Part shown: positions 16,587-25,926 of the stretch, piece by piece | How positions within the stretch are numbered: the first letter of the stretch is position 1 | Layout of the letters: every line of letters begins with the position of its first letter | Source of the DNA: Veillonella sp. | GTDB taxonomy: Bacteria > Bacillota > Negativicutes > Veillonellales > Veillonellaceae | Assembly: GCF_018364065.1 (NCBI RefSeq) | Contig: NZ_JAGZMO010000001.1 | Span: 358,013-422,012 of the forward strand | Direction: 5' to 3' | DNA: 64,000 nt | Position numbers and translations under genes: made by a program | The notes under the pieces: model-generated | The model's input: the letters and a program-made list of their open reading frames with translations, nothing else | Told to the model about the DNA's origin: nothing | Databases searched by the model: none

Positions 16587-16599
16587 TTTTTATCAACTT

Positions 16600-17289
16600 T
16601 TAAAATCCAAGCTGGTTCAACCAATTCGTTACGGCCGTTTTAGTTTCATCACTGCCGGCCTGACGTCCGCGAATGGCAATGCCGTCAAGCACACGGGCAT
16701 TCGGATATTGCTTGATTAACTGTTCCTTCGTATTGCCCATACCGGAACCTTCATGGGTAGTAAACGGAATAACGGTTTTGCCGTTCAAATCAACGCCGTC
16801 AAGGAATGTGCGAACGACCATAGGATATTCGCCCCACCAGATTGGTCCGCCTACAAATACCACATCATACTGACTTACATCAGGCAATGGATTTTTAATC
16901 TTAGGCCGTACGTTGTTAGCCTGTTCTTCTTTGGCTACATCTGTAGTAGCTCTGTATTCATCAGGATAGTCTTTTTCAGGTACGATTTCATACATATCCG
17001 CCCCGGTTGCTTCCTGTATTAAATTAGCTACACGATGTGTATTCCCGATGGCCGGTGTATCGCCGCCATTAAGACCGCGAGTACGGGAGAAAAATACAAC
17101 TAATACTTTTTTACCTTTCAAACTCGTATCACCGGGCTTTGTAGCTGTACTGCCATTGGAAGCGCTAACGGTTGCCGCCGGTTGTGCCGACGGATTGTCC
17201 AATTTTAAAGGAATAATATTATTCATTATAAGGACTACAACAACCAACAGAGCCGCAGCAACTATGCCGATAATCCGTTTAAACTTCAT
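16600..17289 (-). CDS. Membrane-anchored flavodoxin
   Basis: 229 residues. The first 30 are a positively charged start plus a hydrophobic segment (IIGIVAAALLVVVVLIM), then a Ser/Ala/Thr/Pro linker to about 57, then a flavodoxin domain: VVFFSRTRG...GNTHRVA (phosphate-binding loop), GGPIWWGEYP and PFTTHEGSGMGNT. This is the flavodoxin family often found as an exported or lipoprotein-like form in anaerobes. With this N-terminus the FMN domain should face outside the cytoplasmic membrane, unlike classical flavodoxins. ATG with GGGAGGG; the start is 1 bp beyond the stop of the MFS gene, so the two are translationally coupled. Probable partner: the downstream heme membrane protein. Signal peptide versus retained anchor cannot be settled by eye. 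Confidence 0.85.
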   Translation of the reverse strand: MKFKRIIGIVAAALLVVVVLIMNNIIPLKLDNPSAQPAATVSASNGSTATKPGDTSLKGKKVLVVFFSRTRGLNGGDTPAIGNTHRVANLIQEATGADMYEIVPEKDYPDEYRATTDVAKEEQANNVRPKIKNPLPDVSQYDVVFVGGPIWWGEYPMVVRTFLDGVDLNGKTVIPFTTHEGSGMGNTKEQLIKQYPNARVLDGIAIRGRQAGSDETKTAVTNWLNQLGF

Positions 17290-17290
17290 G

Positions 17291-18622
17291 TTAATCCCTC
17301 CCTAAAATAAAGAATTTGATAATAACAATGGAAATCAAAGTGTATGCTGCCATCATCAATAATCCTTCACTATACGATGCATGAACCCCCACAATGAGCG
17401 ACAATCCGATAGGACCGCCCAACTGATGCATGGTATTGGTAATGCCGCTGGCTGCGCCGGCCAAATCTTTCGGCGTATCTGAAATCCCTGCCGTAGTAAC
17501 CGTAGTAACAACCATGGCCTGTCCCATGCCCAATGGAATCATAGGTAATGCTATAGCAAGTATATACCCGTGACTGATATCTGTAAATGCCGTTGCCACC
17601 ATCCCGATAAGAATAAATATGGATCCGGCCATCATAATAGAGCTTTGACTCCACCGTCTCGAAATGCGTGTAATTTGCAACGCCATTAAAAACTGGGAAA
17701 TCGTCATTGGCAAGAACGCCAACCCTGCACCAAACGGTGTAATATCATAGGTGCGTTGCAGCATTTGAGGAATAAGGAACCAGTATGGCAACATAGTCAT
17801 CATGAAAAGTAAACGCGTTACATAGGCACCGAAACGTACCTTGTGGGCAAATAAAGTGAGTGGCATTATTGGAAAAGAAATGGACTTATCACGTACATAG
17901 AATGCGATGAGCAGGACAAAGCCGGCAATGGCGAACCAAAGTCTGTCACTGTCAGCAGTCATGCTGTAGATCAAGGAGCTGATACCGATAACGGAAAGAA
18001 AACTGCCCAAATAATCAATCTTGCTTTTTACAGTTTCACCTTTGGAAATATAACGCCATGTTAAAAAGGCCAATAACAATGCAATCGGTACATTGATTAA
18101 AAAGCCGACGCGCCAGGAGAACAGACTTGTGAGCCCCCCGCCAATCAATAAACCGATACTGGCGCCCAGGCCGGCAGTCATACCGTAATAGGCAATAGCC
18201 CGGTTACGCATTTCGCCGCTGTATGCATCCATAATTATAGCTAAGCTGGTTGGGGCAATAATGGCACTGCCCATACCTTGCACTGCACGTGCTCCAATAA
18301 GCATGGCCGCGCTTTCAGAAAACCCGATAACCAAAGAGCTCGCTGCAAAAATAAAAAGACCCAGCTGAAATATCTGCTTGCGTCCTAATAAATCCGATAA
18401 GCGGCCGGCCAGTAATAAAAATCCGCCAAATGTAAGAGTATACGCATTGGATACCCAGGCTAAATGAGCCGGTTCCAAATTTAATGACTGTCCTATCTGT
18501 AACGAACTGGTAAATACGATGGAGTTATCCATCAAAATAATAAAATACGACAACAATGTAATAATCAGCGTCATACCGAACTTACTATTGTTTGTATTTG
18601 GAACTTTCACTACGTCTTCCAC
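17291..18622 (-). CDS. MFS transporter, DHA2-type drug/proton antiporter
   Basis: 443 residues, hydrophobic throughout. The MFS signature GRLSDLLGRKQIF lies between spans 2 and 3 and an early acidic/polar span (YFIILMDNSIVF) matches the DHA2 multidrug branch; the RAVQGMGSA motif is present. It is expected to export a small molecule in exchange for protons. The length is at the short end for 14-span members. Start GTG at 18622 with AAAGGA 9 bp upstream. Divergent from a LysR regulator at 18943 and first gene of a run with the anchored flavodoxin. The substrate cannot be read from sequence. Confidence 0.85.
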   Translation of the reverse strand: MEDVVKVPNTNNSKFGMTLIITLLSYFIILMDNSIVFTSSLQIGQSLNLEPAHLAWVSNAYTLTFGGFLLLAGRLSDLLGRKQIFQLGLFIFAASSLVIGFSESAAMLIGARAVQGMGSAIIAPTSLAIIMDAYSGEMRNRAIAYYGMTAGLGASIGLLIGGGLTSLFSWRVGFLINVPIALLLAFLTWRYISKGETVKSKIDYLGSFLSVIGISSLIYSMTADSDRLWFAIAGFVLLIAFYVRDKSISFPIMPLTLFAHKVRFGAYVTRLLFMMTMLPYWFLIPQMLQRTYDITPFGAGLAFLPMTISQFLMALQITRISRRWSQSSIMMAGSIFILIGMVATAFTDISHGYILAIALPMIPLGMGQAMVVTTVTTAGISDTPKDLAGAASGITNTMHQLGGPIGLSLIVGVHASYSEGLLMMAAYTLISIVIIKFFILGRD

Positions 18623-18942
18623 TGTATGCCATCCTTTCTATAGATGACTTATCATAAGCATACAACTTGAAGCTTACTCTAAGTCAACACATCCTCATAA
18701 AGTTTCTTTATATTCTATACATCAAATGCAATCATATTTAATGAAAATCAAGTTTGTTGCATTAAATTCATAACACAACGTCTAATAGCATAATATAGAA
18801 TTTTTTAGAAATAGTACAATATGAGCTTTTTATTGTGGTATAATTAAAATGCATAGTGAAACTTTTTCTTGTTCACAAAAAATTATATAGCGATAACTAA
18901 ACGATGGGCTTATTTATATATCTTCATTTTTAGGAGGAATCT
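18623..18942. promoter_or_regulatory. Divergent control region between MFS pump and LysR gene
   Basis: 320 bp, AT-rich, no gene. It contains a 7-bp inverted repeat AATGCAA (18725-18731) and TTGCATT (18757-18763) with centres 32 bp apart, a plausible LysR-type site. For the LysR gene an extended -10 (TGGTATAAT, 18836-18844) is visible without a good -35. On the minus strand TTGACT lies near 18685, but its -10 is poor. Confidence 0.45.
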
Positions 18943-19884
18943 ATGATTGATTTGCGTTTATTGGAACAATTGATTGCCTTCAATGATTACGGCACCTTAT
19001 CGAATGCGGCGGAAAAGCTGTTGATCTCTCAACCTGCACTGACACGCAGTATGCAGCGCCTGGAAGAAGAATTGGGTGTTCAACTTTTTATACGTACAAA
19101 AAATAAAATGACCTTAACAGAAACGGGATATTACACTGTTTCGCAGGCCAGACAATTACTAAAGCACAGTGAAGTGTTTAAAACTAATATTCATCATTTT
19201 GCCAGTCAGCAGACAGTCCTGTATGTAGGCGCCTCTGCACCGGGTCCTATTTATGAAGTAGAAGAACGGCTCAATTTCCTCATAGAGCAAGAGCGTCTTA
19301 TTTGCAACTTGGACTCAGAAGAGCAACTGTTGAAAGATTTGATGGCCGGAACCTATCAACTGGTTATTACAAGAACGCCTTTAAACATAACGCATGACAA
19401 TATGTATAAGGATACTATAATCAGTCAGCCTTTCTTTATTGAAGAATTATTTCTCTCCGTACCTGACACGCATCCGCTAAGTAAAAAAGAAGTTATCGAA
19501 GCGTCTGATCTTGACGGTCTCACCATGCTGCTCCGCTCCCGTAAACGCTTAGGGATTTGGTGTGAGTTTGTAGACAATCTTAAAAATACCCATTTCATTG
19601 AACAGGTGGATGATAAGGCCTTTGATGAACTAATCAATGCCTCCAATTTACCGAGCTTCGCCAGTACCATCAGTAATTTATACTTTATTAACATACCGCA
19701 CCGTGTCATACTTCCAATCAACATGCCGAATGCGTCAATTCCGTTCTATGTGAACTCCTTGAAGAAACACCGCCATTTTCTGGACAAAATCATTAGCTTG
19801 GAAGATCCGGCCAAGCGCTTAAAAAACTTTGAACATCCTGAACAGGAACTGCGGCCGGACTCTTCCTTTAAGACGATTAAGTAA
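18943..19884 (+). CDS. LysR-family transcriptional regulator
   Basis: 313 residues. N-terminal winged helix-turn-helix typical of LysR proteins (LRLLEQLIAF..., NAAEKLLISQPALTRSMQRL, about 4-42), followed by a linker helix and a substrate-binding-type effector domain from about 90. Transcribed away from the MFS pump, the usual arrangement for a LysR protein that controls its divergent neighbour and itself. The probable target is the MFS-flavodoxin-heme protein run (inference). ATG with GGAGG 7 bp upstream. The effector is unknown. Confidence 0.92.
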   Translation: MIDLRLLEQLIAFNDYGTLSNAAEKLLISQPALTRSMQRLEEELGVQLFIRTKNKMTLTETGYYTVSQARQLLKHSEVFKTNIHHFASQQTVLYVGASAPGPIYEVEERLNFLIEQERLICNLDSEEQLLKDLMAGTYQLVITRTPLNITHDNMYKDTIISQPFFIEELFLSVPDTHPLSKKEVIEASDLDGLTMLLRSRKRLGIWCEFVDNLKNTHFIEQVDDKAFDELINASNLPSFASTISNLYFINIPHRVILPINMPNASIPFYVNSLKKHRHFLDKIISLEDPAKRLKNFEHPEQELRPDSSFKTIK

Positions 19885-19997
19885 AGGCATGAAACGTATC
19901 TTCAACGCAAAGCAATAAAAGTATCCCTACCTTATACACGCAAAGGCAAGTCTTAAATTATATAAATAGAATAATTCTTAAAATACAAGTACACAAA

Positions 19998-20056
19998 CAA
20001 AAGCAATCCTCAAAGATTGAATCGTCTAAACGATCAGTCTTAAGGATTGCTTTTTA
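19998..20056. terminator. Bidirectional terminator between lysR-type gene and hslU
   Basis: Long hairpin with outer arms AAAGCAATCCT / AGGATTGCTTT and an inner ATCGT/ACGAT pairing, flanked by T-runs on both strands. Serves the plus-strand regulator and the minus-strand hslU operon. Confidence 0.8.
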
Positions 20057-20174
20057 TTTGGAATTATTAAATTGTATGTAAGAAACTTCGTAATTACATT
20101 ACCTTGTTAAGATTAAACATATCTCTTATAAAATAGTATTTAACCCACAGCGTTTAAAGTGTTTAGCTTGTGTC

Positions 20175-21590
20175 TTACAAAATGTAATTGGACAAGTCTA
20201 CGTCTTTAACGATATTGCCTAAGCGTTCTTCAACCATTTCAGCGGTAATTTCCACGTCTACCGGTTCGCTTGGCGGTGCGTTAAAGGAAATATCCTGTAA
20301 CAATTTTTCTAAAATTGTATGGAGACGACGAGCGCCGATATCTTCTGTTTCGTTGTTTACGCGATACGCCAATTCCGCCATCTTGTCGATAGCCGCTTCT
20401 TTGAAGTGAATGGTCACATTATCTGCTTTGAGAAGCATGTGATATTGCTTCAACAAGGCCTGTTGCGGCGTAGTCAAGATTTCCTTGAAGTCTTCCTGGG
20501 TCAAGCTGTTAAGTTCCACGCGAATTGGGAAACGGCCTTGCAATTCAGGAATCAAGTCGGACGGTTTGGACACATGGAACGCACCGGCGGCGATGAACAA
20601 AATATGTTCCGTTTTAATAGGACCGTATTTTGTATTTATCGTCGCACCTTCCACGATTGGTAAAATGTCGCGCTGCACCCCTTCACGAGAAACGTCAGGG
20701 CCGGAACGACCGTTGCTGCCGGCGATTTTATCGAACTCGTCGATAAACACGATGCCTTCCTGTTCAGCCAACTGAATCGCCTGATCATTTACTGCATCCA
20801 TATCAAGAAGCTTTTGACCTTCTTCCTGAATAAAGATTTTACGCGCCTGACCTACTGTGGTATGGCGTTTTTTCTTTTTCTTCGGAAGAATAGATCCCAA
20901 CATATCGGTAATGTCGGTTCCCATATTGTCAGGGCTGCCAGTTAAAGGCATAGCAAACGCTTTTGTCTGCTCTTCCACTTCGATTTCAATGTCGCGGCTG
21001 TCCATGAGACCGTTCTTTAAACGTTCGTAGAACTGAGCGCGTTTTTCGGACATTTCTTCAGCTTCTTTTTCCTTCTTCGCAGATTCTTCATCATCTTCTT
21101 TTTCTTCCGCCGGAGCACTGAAGAGCATTTCCAACGGATTCGTCATTTTGCGAGAAGTTTCGTTTTCCTTTTTAGGCCATAAAATCTGAAGCAATCTCTG
21201 ATTGGCCAACTCTTCCGCTTTGGCCTCCTGGGATTCCATCATCTCTTCCTTTACCATGCGCACCGCATTTTCCACGAGGTCGCGGATCATTTGGTCCACA
21301 TCGCGGCCTACATAACCGACTTCAGTAAACTTGGTAGCTTCCACTTTTACGAATGGTGCATGAACAAGCTTTGCCATACGGCGGGCCAATTCAGTTTTAC
21401 CTACGCCTGTAGGACCGATAAGCAAAATATTTTTTGGAATATATTCTTCCCGCACATCATCAGGAAGCTGTTTTGCACGCCAACGGTTACGAAGAGCGAT
21501 GGCGATCATCTTTTTCGCTTCCTTCTGACCTACTACATATTTATCTAACTCCGCCACAATCTGTCGTGGCGTAAAATTATTCATACTCAT
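20175..21590 (-). CDS. hslU: ATP-dependent protease ATPase subunit HslU
   Basis: 471 residues, AAA+ unfoldase that feeds substrates into the HslV peptidase. Walker A GPTGVGKT (59-66), Walker B VFIDEFDKIA (near 280), sensor and C-terminal helical domain with EDIGARRLHT. The intermediate I-domain (about 110-240) is rich in Glu/Lys and somewhat long. ATG with GGAGGAAA; this Shine-Dalgarno lies in the last codons of hslV, so expression is coupled. Last gene of the dprA-topA-trmFO-hslV-hslU run. The codY gene that often follows in Bacilli is absent; a terminator comes instead. Confidence 0.97.
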   Translation of the reverse strand: MSMNNFTPRQIVAELDKYVVGQKEAKKMIAIALRNRWRAKQLPDDVREEYIPKNILLIGPTGVGKTELARRMAKLVHAPFVKVEATKFTEVGYVGRDVDQMIRDLVENAVRMVKEEMMESQEAKAEELANQRLLQILWPKKENETSRKMTNPLEMLFSAPAEEKEDDEESAKKEKEAEEMSEKRAQFYERLKNGLMDSRDIEIEVEEQTKAFAMPLTGSPDNMGTDITDMLGSILPKKKKKRHTTVGQARKIFIQEEGQKLLDMDAVNDQAIQLAEQEGIVFIDEFDKIAGSNGRSGPDVSREGVQRDILPIVEGATINTKYGPIKTEHILFIAAGAFHVSKPSDLIPELQGRFPIRVELNSLTQEDFKEILTTPQQALLKQYHMLLKADNVTIHFKEAAIDKMAELAYRVNNETEDIGARRLHTILEKLLQDISFNAPPSEPVDVEITAEMVEERLGNIVKDVDLSNYIL

Positions 21591-21593
21591 TAA

Positions 21594-22133
21594 TTAAATT
21601 TCCTCCACAATGACATTATGATTGGTGTATACGCAAATGTCAGCCGCAATGTGCAACGCTTTTTCAGCGATTTCACGTGCAGTTAAGTCCGTATTGGCCG
21701 CTAAGGCACGAGCTGCAGCCAATGCATAGTTGCCACCGGAACCGATTGCGCAAATACCGTCATCCGGCTCGATAACTTCACCATTACCGGATACGAGCAA
21801 GATAGTCTGGCCGTCAGCTACGAGGAGAAGAGCTTCCAAGTTGCGGAGCATTTTGTCGCTGCGCCACTCTTTAGCCAATTCTACCGCACTGCGCACCAAC
21901 TGGCCATTATACTGGTTCAATTTTGCCTCGAACTTGTCGAACAAAGTGAACGCATCGGCCACTGATCCGGCGAAACCGGAAATAACTTTACCATTATATA
22001 GACGGCGTACTTTTTGCGCCGTATTTTTCATTACTACGCTTTGTCCCATCGTCACCTGACCATCGCCGGCAATAGCGATTTTACCGTCTCGCTTTACGGC
22101 ACATATGGTGGTGGCATGAAATTCAGTTTTCAT
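21594..22133 (-). CDS. hslV: ATP-dependent protease peptidase subunit HslV
   Basis: 179 residues, proteasome-like Ntn hydrolase that forms the dodecameric core capped by HslU. The mature N-terminus would be the Thr of HATTICAV, so the first seven residues or so form a short propeptide as in other Firmicutes. GDGQVTMGQ, GFAGSVADAFTLF and GSGGNYALAAARAL are conserved HslV blocks. The start overlaps the trmFO stop by 4 bp (ATGA), showing translational coupling. Confidence 0.97.
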   Translation of the reverse strand: MKTEFHATTICAVKRDGKIAIAGDGQVTMGQSVVMKNTAQKVRRLYNGKVISGFAGSVADAFTLFDKFEAKLNQYNGQLVRSAVELAKEWRSDKMLRNLEALLLVADGQTILLVSGNGEVIEPDDGICAIGSGGNYALAAARALAANTDLTAREIAEKALHIAADICVYTNHNVIVEEI

Positions 22134-23446
22134 AGAGAGTATTCCTCCTTAATTTTGTCCAGTTCTTCTAAAGCGCGCTGTGCAATAAGAGCGTTCTTCT
22201 CTTTTTTCTTGCGCACTTTTGCAGGCCATGGTTCCATGATGCCGAAGTTAATGTTCATCGGCTGGAAGTCACTGCCTTCATAAGCACTGATATATTGACT
22301 GAGTCCGCCTAAGGCAGTCGTTTTTGGGAAGTGAATCGGATCCTGATTCTGCACCTGACGGGCTACCTGCAAGGCGGCCATCAAGCCCGATGCGGCCGAT
22401 TCCAAATATCCTTCCACACCTGTCATCTGACCGGCAAAGTATAGGCGCTCATCCGCTTTCAACTGGAAGCGGTCATTCAATAATGTGGGAGAGTTAATGT
22501 ACGTATTGCGGTGCATAACGCCATAGCGTACAAACTCCGCATTTTCCAATCCCGGAATCATAGAGAATACCCGTTTCTGTTCGCCCCATTTTAAATGAGT
22601 CTGGAAACCTACCAGATTAAACATGGTGGCTTCTTTATTTTCTTTGCGAAGCTGAACCACCGCATAAGATTCGGTGCCAACTCGTTTGTCGATAAGTCCC
22701 ACCGGTTTCAACGGACCGAAACGCAAGGTGTCGATGCCTCGGGAGGCCATGATTTCTACAGGCATACAGCCTTCAAAATACATTTCCTTTTCAAACTCTT
22801 TCGGCTTCACCACATCGGCTGTAGTAAGAGCATCCCAGAATGCCTTGTACTCTTCTTCAGTCATTGGGCAGTTCAAATAATCCGCATCACCCTTATCGTA
22901 GCGGGATGCAGCAAATACTTTGTCATAGTTCAATGATTCAGCCGTCACAATCGGTGCTGCCGCATCATAAAAGTAAAAGTCAGATGTACCGGTCAGCTCT
23001 TTCACCTTGTGAGCCAATGCTTCGGACATGAGCGGACCTGCCGCCACAATCACAATGCCTTCCGCAGGAATGTCGGTCACCTCTTCGTTGATTACTTCTA
23101 CAAGGGGATGGTTTTTCAACGTTTCTGTAACCATATCACTGAATAAATGGCGGTCTACCGCCAAAGCTCCGCCGGCAGGAACTGCTGTCTTATCGGCACA
23201 CTGCATAATCAGTGAGTCCAGACGGCGCATTTCCTCTTTCAGCAGGCCTACGGCATTTTCAATATTGCCGGCGCGCAATGAGTTACTGCACACGAGCTCT
23301 GCAAACTTATCTGTATGATGGGCCGGCGACTGCTTCACCGGGCGCATTTCATAAAGTTTTACCGGGATACCGCGCTTGGCTAACTGCCATGCCGCTTCCG
23401 AACCGGCTAAGCCGGCACCAATAATTGTAATTGGATTTATATTCAA
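22130..23446 (-). CDS. trmFO: Methylenetetrahydrofolate--tRNA-(uracil-54-C5)-methyltransferase TrmFO
   Basis: 438 residues, FAD- and folate-dependent enzyme that makes ribothymidine 54 in the tRNA T-loop; typical of Firmicutes. The FAD-binding GAGLAGSEAAW lies at 10-20, with LVCSNSLR and a C-terminal NINFGIMEPW block. Start is TTG at 23446 with AAGGAG 7 bp upstream; no ATG fits better. Gap of 32 bp to topA upstream and 4-bp overlap with hslV downstream. Confidence 0.96.
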   Translation of the reverse strand: MNINPITIIGAGLAGSEAAWQLAKRGIPVKLYEMRPVKQSPAHHTDKFAELVCSNSLRAGNIENAVGLLKEEMRRLDSLIMQCADKTAVPAGGALAVDRHLFSDMVTETLKNHPLVEVINEEVTDIPAEGIVIVAAGPLMSEALAHKVKELTGTSDFYFYDAAAPIVTAESLNYDKVFAASRYDKGDADYLNCPMTEEEYKAFWDALTTADVVKPKEFEKEMYFEGCMPVEIMASRGIDTLRFGPLKPVGLIDKRVGTESYAVVQLRKENKEATMFNLVGFQTHLKWGEQKRVFSMIPGLENAEFVRYGVMHRNTYINSPTLLNDRFQLKADERLYFAGQMTGVEGYLESAASGLMAALQVARQVQNQDPIHFPKTTALGGLSQYISAYEGSDFQPMNINFGIMEPWPAKVRKKKEKNALIAQRALEELDKIKEEYSL

Positions 23447-23478
23447 AATCGTACTCCTTCATTAAAAACAAGCCGGTC

Positions 23479-25926
23479 CTATTCGTCAGTTTCAGTTGCC
23501 TCAGCCGCTTTCGTTGTTTTTTTAGACTTGGTCGCTTTTGTTGCTTTCGTAGTTTTTGCTACTTTAGCGACCTTTGTTGTCTTAGTCGTCTTAGTGGTTT
23601 TAGCAACTTCAGTGGCTGTTTCAGCTGTATCAGCAATGTTTTCAGCAACTGTTTCAACTGCGTCCGCATCGGCCTTTTTCTTGCGCGGTTTGCGCTTAGG
23701 CTGCGTAGGACAATTCTCATTGGAACAGAACTTCTTAGTTGTTCCGTTTTTATATGTTTTTTCTGTCATAATGCTGCCGCATGTACTACAGAATTCGTTA
23801 ATTGGTTTATTCCAAAGTGTAAAATCACAGGCCGGATATTTATCACAGCCATAGAAAATGCGACCACGCTTGGACTTGCGTTCCACAATGGTGCCTTCGC
23901 CACACTTAGGGCAGGTAATACCGGTGCTCACCGTAATCGGTTTCGTATTCTTACATTCCGGGAAATTGGAACATGCAAGGAAACGACCGAAACGGCCGAA
24001 TTTATACACCATCGGACTACCGCACAGATCGCAGATTTCATCGCTTTCCGTATCGGCGATTTTCACTTTATCTACTTCGTTCGCTTCTTCCAGTTCTTCG
24101 GAGAATACGTCATAGAATGTAGTGAGTACATCCTGGTACTTTTCTTTCCCTGTAGCAATTTGGTCTAAATCTTCTTCTAAATGGGCTGTGAAGTCCACAT
24201 TGATGATTTTTTCAAAGTGAGCAATAAGGAAATCTACCACTACAAAGCCAAGCTCTGTAGGAATAAAATGCTTATCATTGCGTTCCACATAGTTGCGGGA
24301 AATGATAGTATCAATAATCGGTGCATATGTACTAGGACGACCGATGCCCTGTTCTTCCAATGTCTTAATCAGACTAGCTTCGGAATAACGGGCCGGTGGC
24401 TGTGTAAAATGCTGTTCCGGTTCGATGACGTCATTGGTAACAGTTTCGCCTTCCGCCATACTCGGAATAAGATGTACTTCGCCATCTTTCTTGCTATCTT
24501 CGTACACTTCCGTAAAGCCCTTAAAAATAACTTTACTGCCGGACGCACGCAATGTATAATCATCGCATTTTAGTATAGCCGTTACAATTTCGGATTGTTG
24601 CGGTGCCATTTGGCTCGCCATAAAGCGATTCCAAATCAATGTATACAGCTTTAATTCATCACGGCTCAAGAACTGTGCCACCATATTAGGCGGTAATTCA
24701 AGAGATGTTGGACGAATCGCTTCGTGCGCATCCTGGCTGCTTTCCTTAGTGCCATACACATTCGGTTTTTTTGGATAATATTCTTTGCCGTAGTGATGCT
24801 CAATATACGATTTAGCCGCGCTCTGCATTTCAGCCGCAATACGTGTGGAGTCTGTACGCATGTACGTAATCAAACCTACATGGCCATATCCGCCTATTTC
24901 AAGACCTTCATATAAATGCTGGGCGATCATCATCGTACGCTTCGCACCGAAGCCCAACTTACGCACACCTTCCTGTTGTAAGGTAGATGTAGTAAATGGA
25001 GCCGGAGCACGACGTGAACGTTTTCGCGTATCAACGCTGATAACTTCAGCCGGATTGCCTTCCAGCGCCTCTTTAATAGCTAATGCTTCCGCCTCATTGG
25101 CGATGGCAATTTTTTCCTCCCCTTTATGGGTCAGTTCCGCCGTAAAGCTTTCCTTACCTGCCGTCTGATATTGACCGGTAATAGACCAGTATTCTTCAGG
25201 AATAAAAGCCTGAATTTCCCGTTCCCGCTCACAAATAAGGCGAACGGCTACGGATTGTACGCGGCCCGCGCTGAGACCTTTACAAACTTTTTTCCAAAGC
25301 AAAGGACTTAATTTATAACCCACCAGGCGGTCCAACATACGGCGCGCCTGCTGTGCATCCACCATGTTCTGATCGATAGTACGCGGGCTGTTAATCGCCT
25401 CTGCAACGGCATGCTTTGTAATTTCGTTAAATGTAATACGGCATTTTGAACCGCCGTCCACATTTAAAATATATGCTAAATGCCACGAAATGGCTTCACC
25501 TTCGCGGTCCGGGTCAGTGGCCAGTAAAATAGCGCGCGATTTATCGGCTTCATCCTGCAATTCCTGAATCAGCTTCTTGCGCGTTGTCAGGTTTGAATAC
25601 TTTGGAATAAAGCCGCTCTCTACGTCAATACCGAGCTGACTCTTCGGTAAGTCGCGCAGATGCCCCATGCTGGCTTTAACTATATAGTCCGGTCCTAAAA
25701 ACTTTTCTATCGTTTTAGATTTCGCCGGTGATTCCACAATAACCAATGTTTTACCATCCGGATTATATGTGCGCGGCGTGGTGTTCAATGTTTCACCAAC
25801 AGCCTGCATAACCGGCTTCTCCCCGGCTTTGCTGCTGACAGCTACTTTACCGGTTACATGGCGCTCTTCTTTTTTTACATTTGTTTTATCTTTTTCACCA
25901 ATAACAATGGATCGTTTAATGGACAA
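23479..25926 (-). CDS. topA: DNA topoisomerase I
   Basis: About 815 residues. Type IA topoisomerase that relaxes negative supercoils. Toprim domain starts at TLVIVESPAKSKTIEKFLG; active-site tyrosine in ITYMRTDSTR (near 350). Three C-terminal zinc-ribbon units follow (CDLCG..., CPKCG..., CSTCG...), then a tail of about 60 residues almost entirely Lys, Thr and Ala with a few Val. Best start is TTG at 25926, because GGGAGG sits 6 bp upstream; the longer frame's TTG at 25941 would place the Shine-Dalgarno inside the coding sequence. With this start it overlaps dprA by 11 bp. The basic tail probably aids DNA binding (inference). Confidence 0.96.
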   Translation of the reverse strand: MSIKRSIVIGEKDKTNVKKEERHVTGKVAVSSKAGEKPVMQAVGETLNTTPRTYNPDGKTLVIVESPAKSKTIEKFLGPDYIVKASMGHLRDLPKSQLGIDVESGFIPKYSNLTTRKKLIQELQDEADKSRAILLATDPDREGEAISWHLAYILNVDGGSKCRITFNEITKHAVAEAINSPRTIDQNMVDAQQARRMLDRLVGYKLSPLLWKKVCKGLSAGRVQSVAVRLICEREREIQAFIPEEYWSITGQYQTAGKESFTAELTHKGEEKIAIANEAEALAIKEALEGNPAEVISVDTRKRSRRAPAPFTTSTLQQEGVRKLGFGAKRTMMIAQHLYEGLEIGGYGHVGLITYMRTDSTRIAAEMQSAAKSYIEHHYGKEYYPKKPNVYGTKESSQDAHEAIRPTSLELPPNMVAQFLSRDELKLYTLIWNRFMASQMAPQQSEIVTAILKCDDYTLRASGSKVIFKGFTEVYEDSKKDGEVHLIPSMAEGETVTNDVIEPEQHFTQPPARYSEASLIKTLEEQGIGRPSTYAPIIDTIISRNYVERNDKHFIPTELGFVVVDFLIAHFEKIINVDFTAHLEEDLDQIATGKEKYQDVLTTFYDVFSEELEEANEVDKVKIADTESDEICDLCGSPMVYKFGRFGRFLACSNFPECKNTKPITVSTGITCPKCGEGTIVERKSKRGRIFYGCDKYPACDFTLWNKPINEFCSTCGSIMTEKTYKNGTTKKFCSNENCPTQPKRKPRKKKADADAVETVAENIADTAETATEVAKTTKTTKTTKVAKVAKTTKATKATKSKKTTKAAEATETDE

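Noticed and set aside
23431..24168. 245-residue plus-strand frame rich in Phe/Arg/Ser
   Set aside because: Complement of the repetitive, Lys/Thr-rich end and zinc ribbons of topA; composition is a by-product of the opposite strand.
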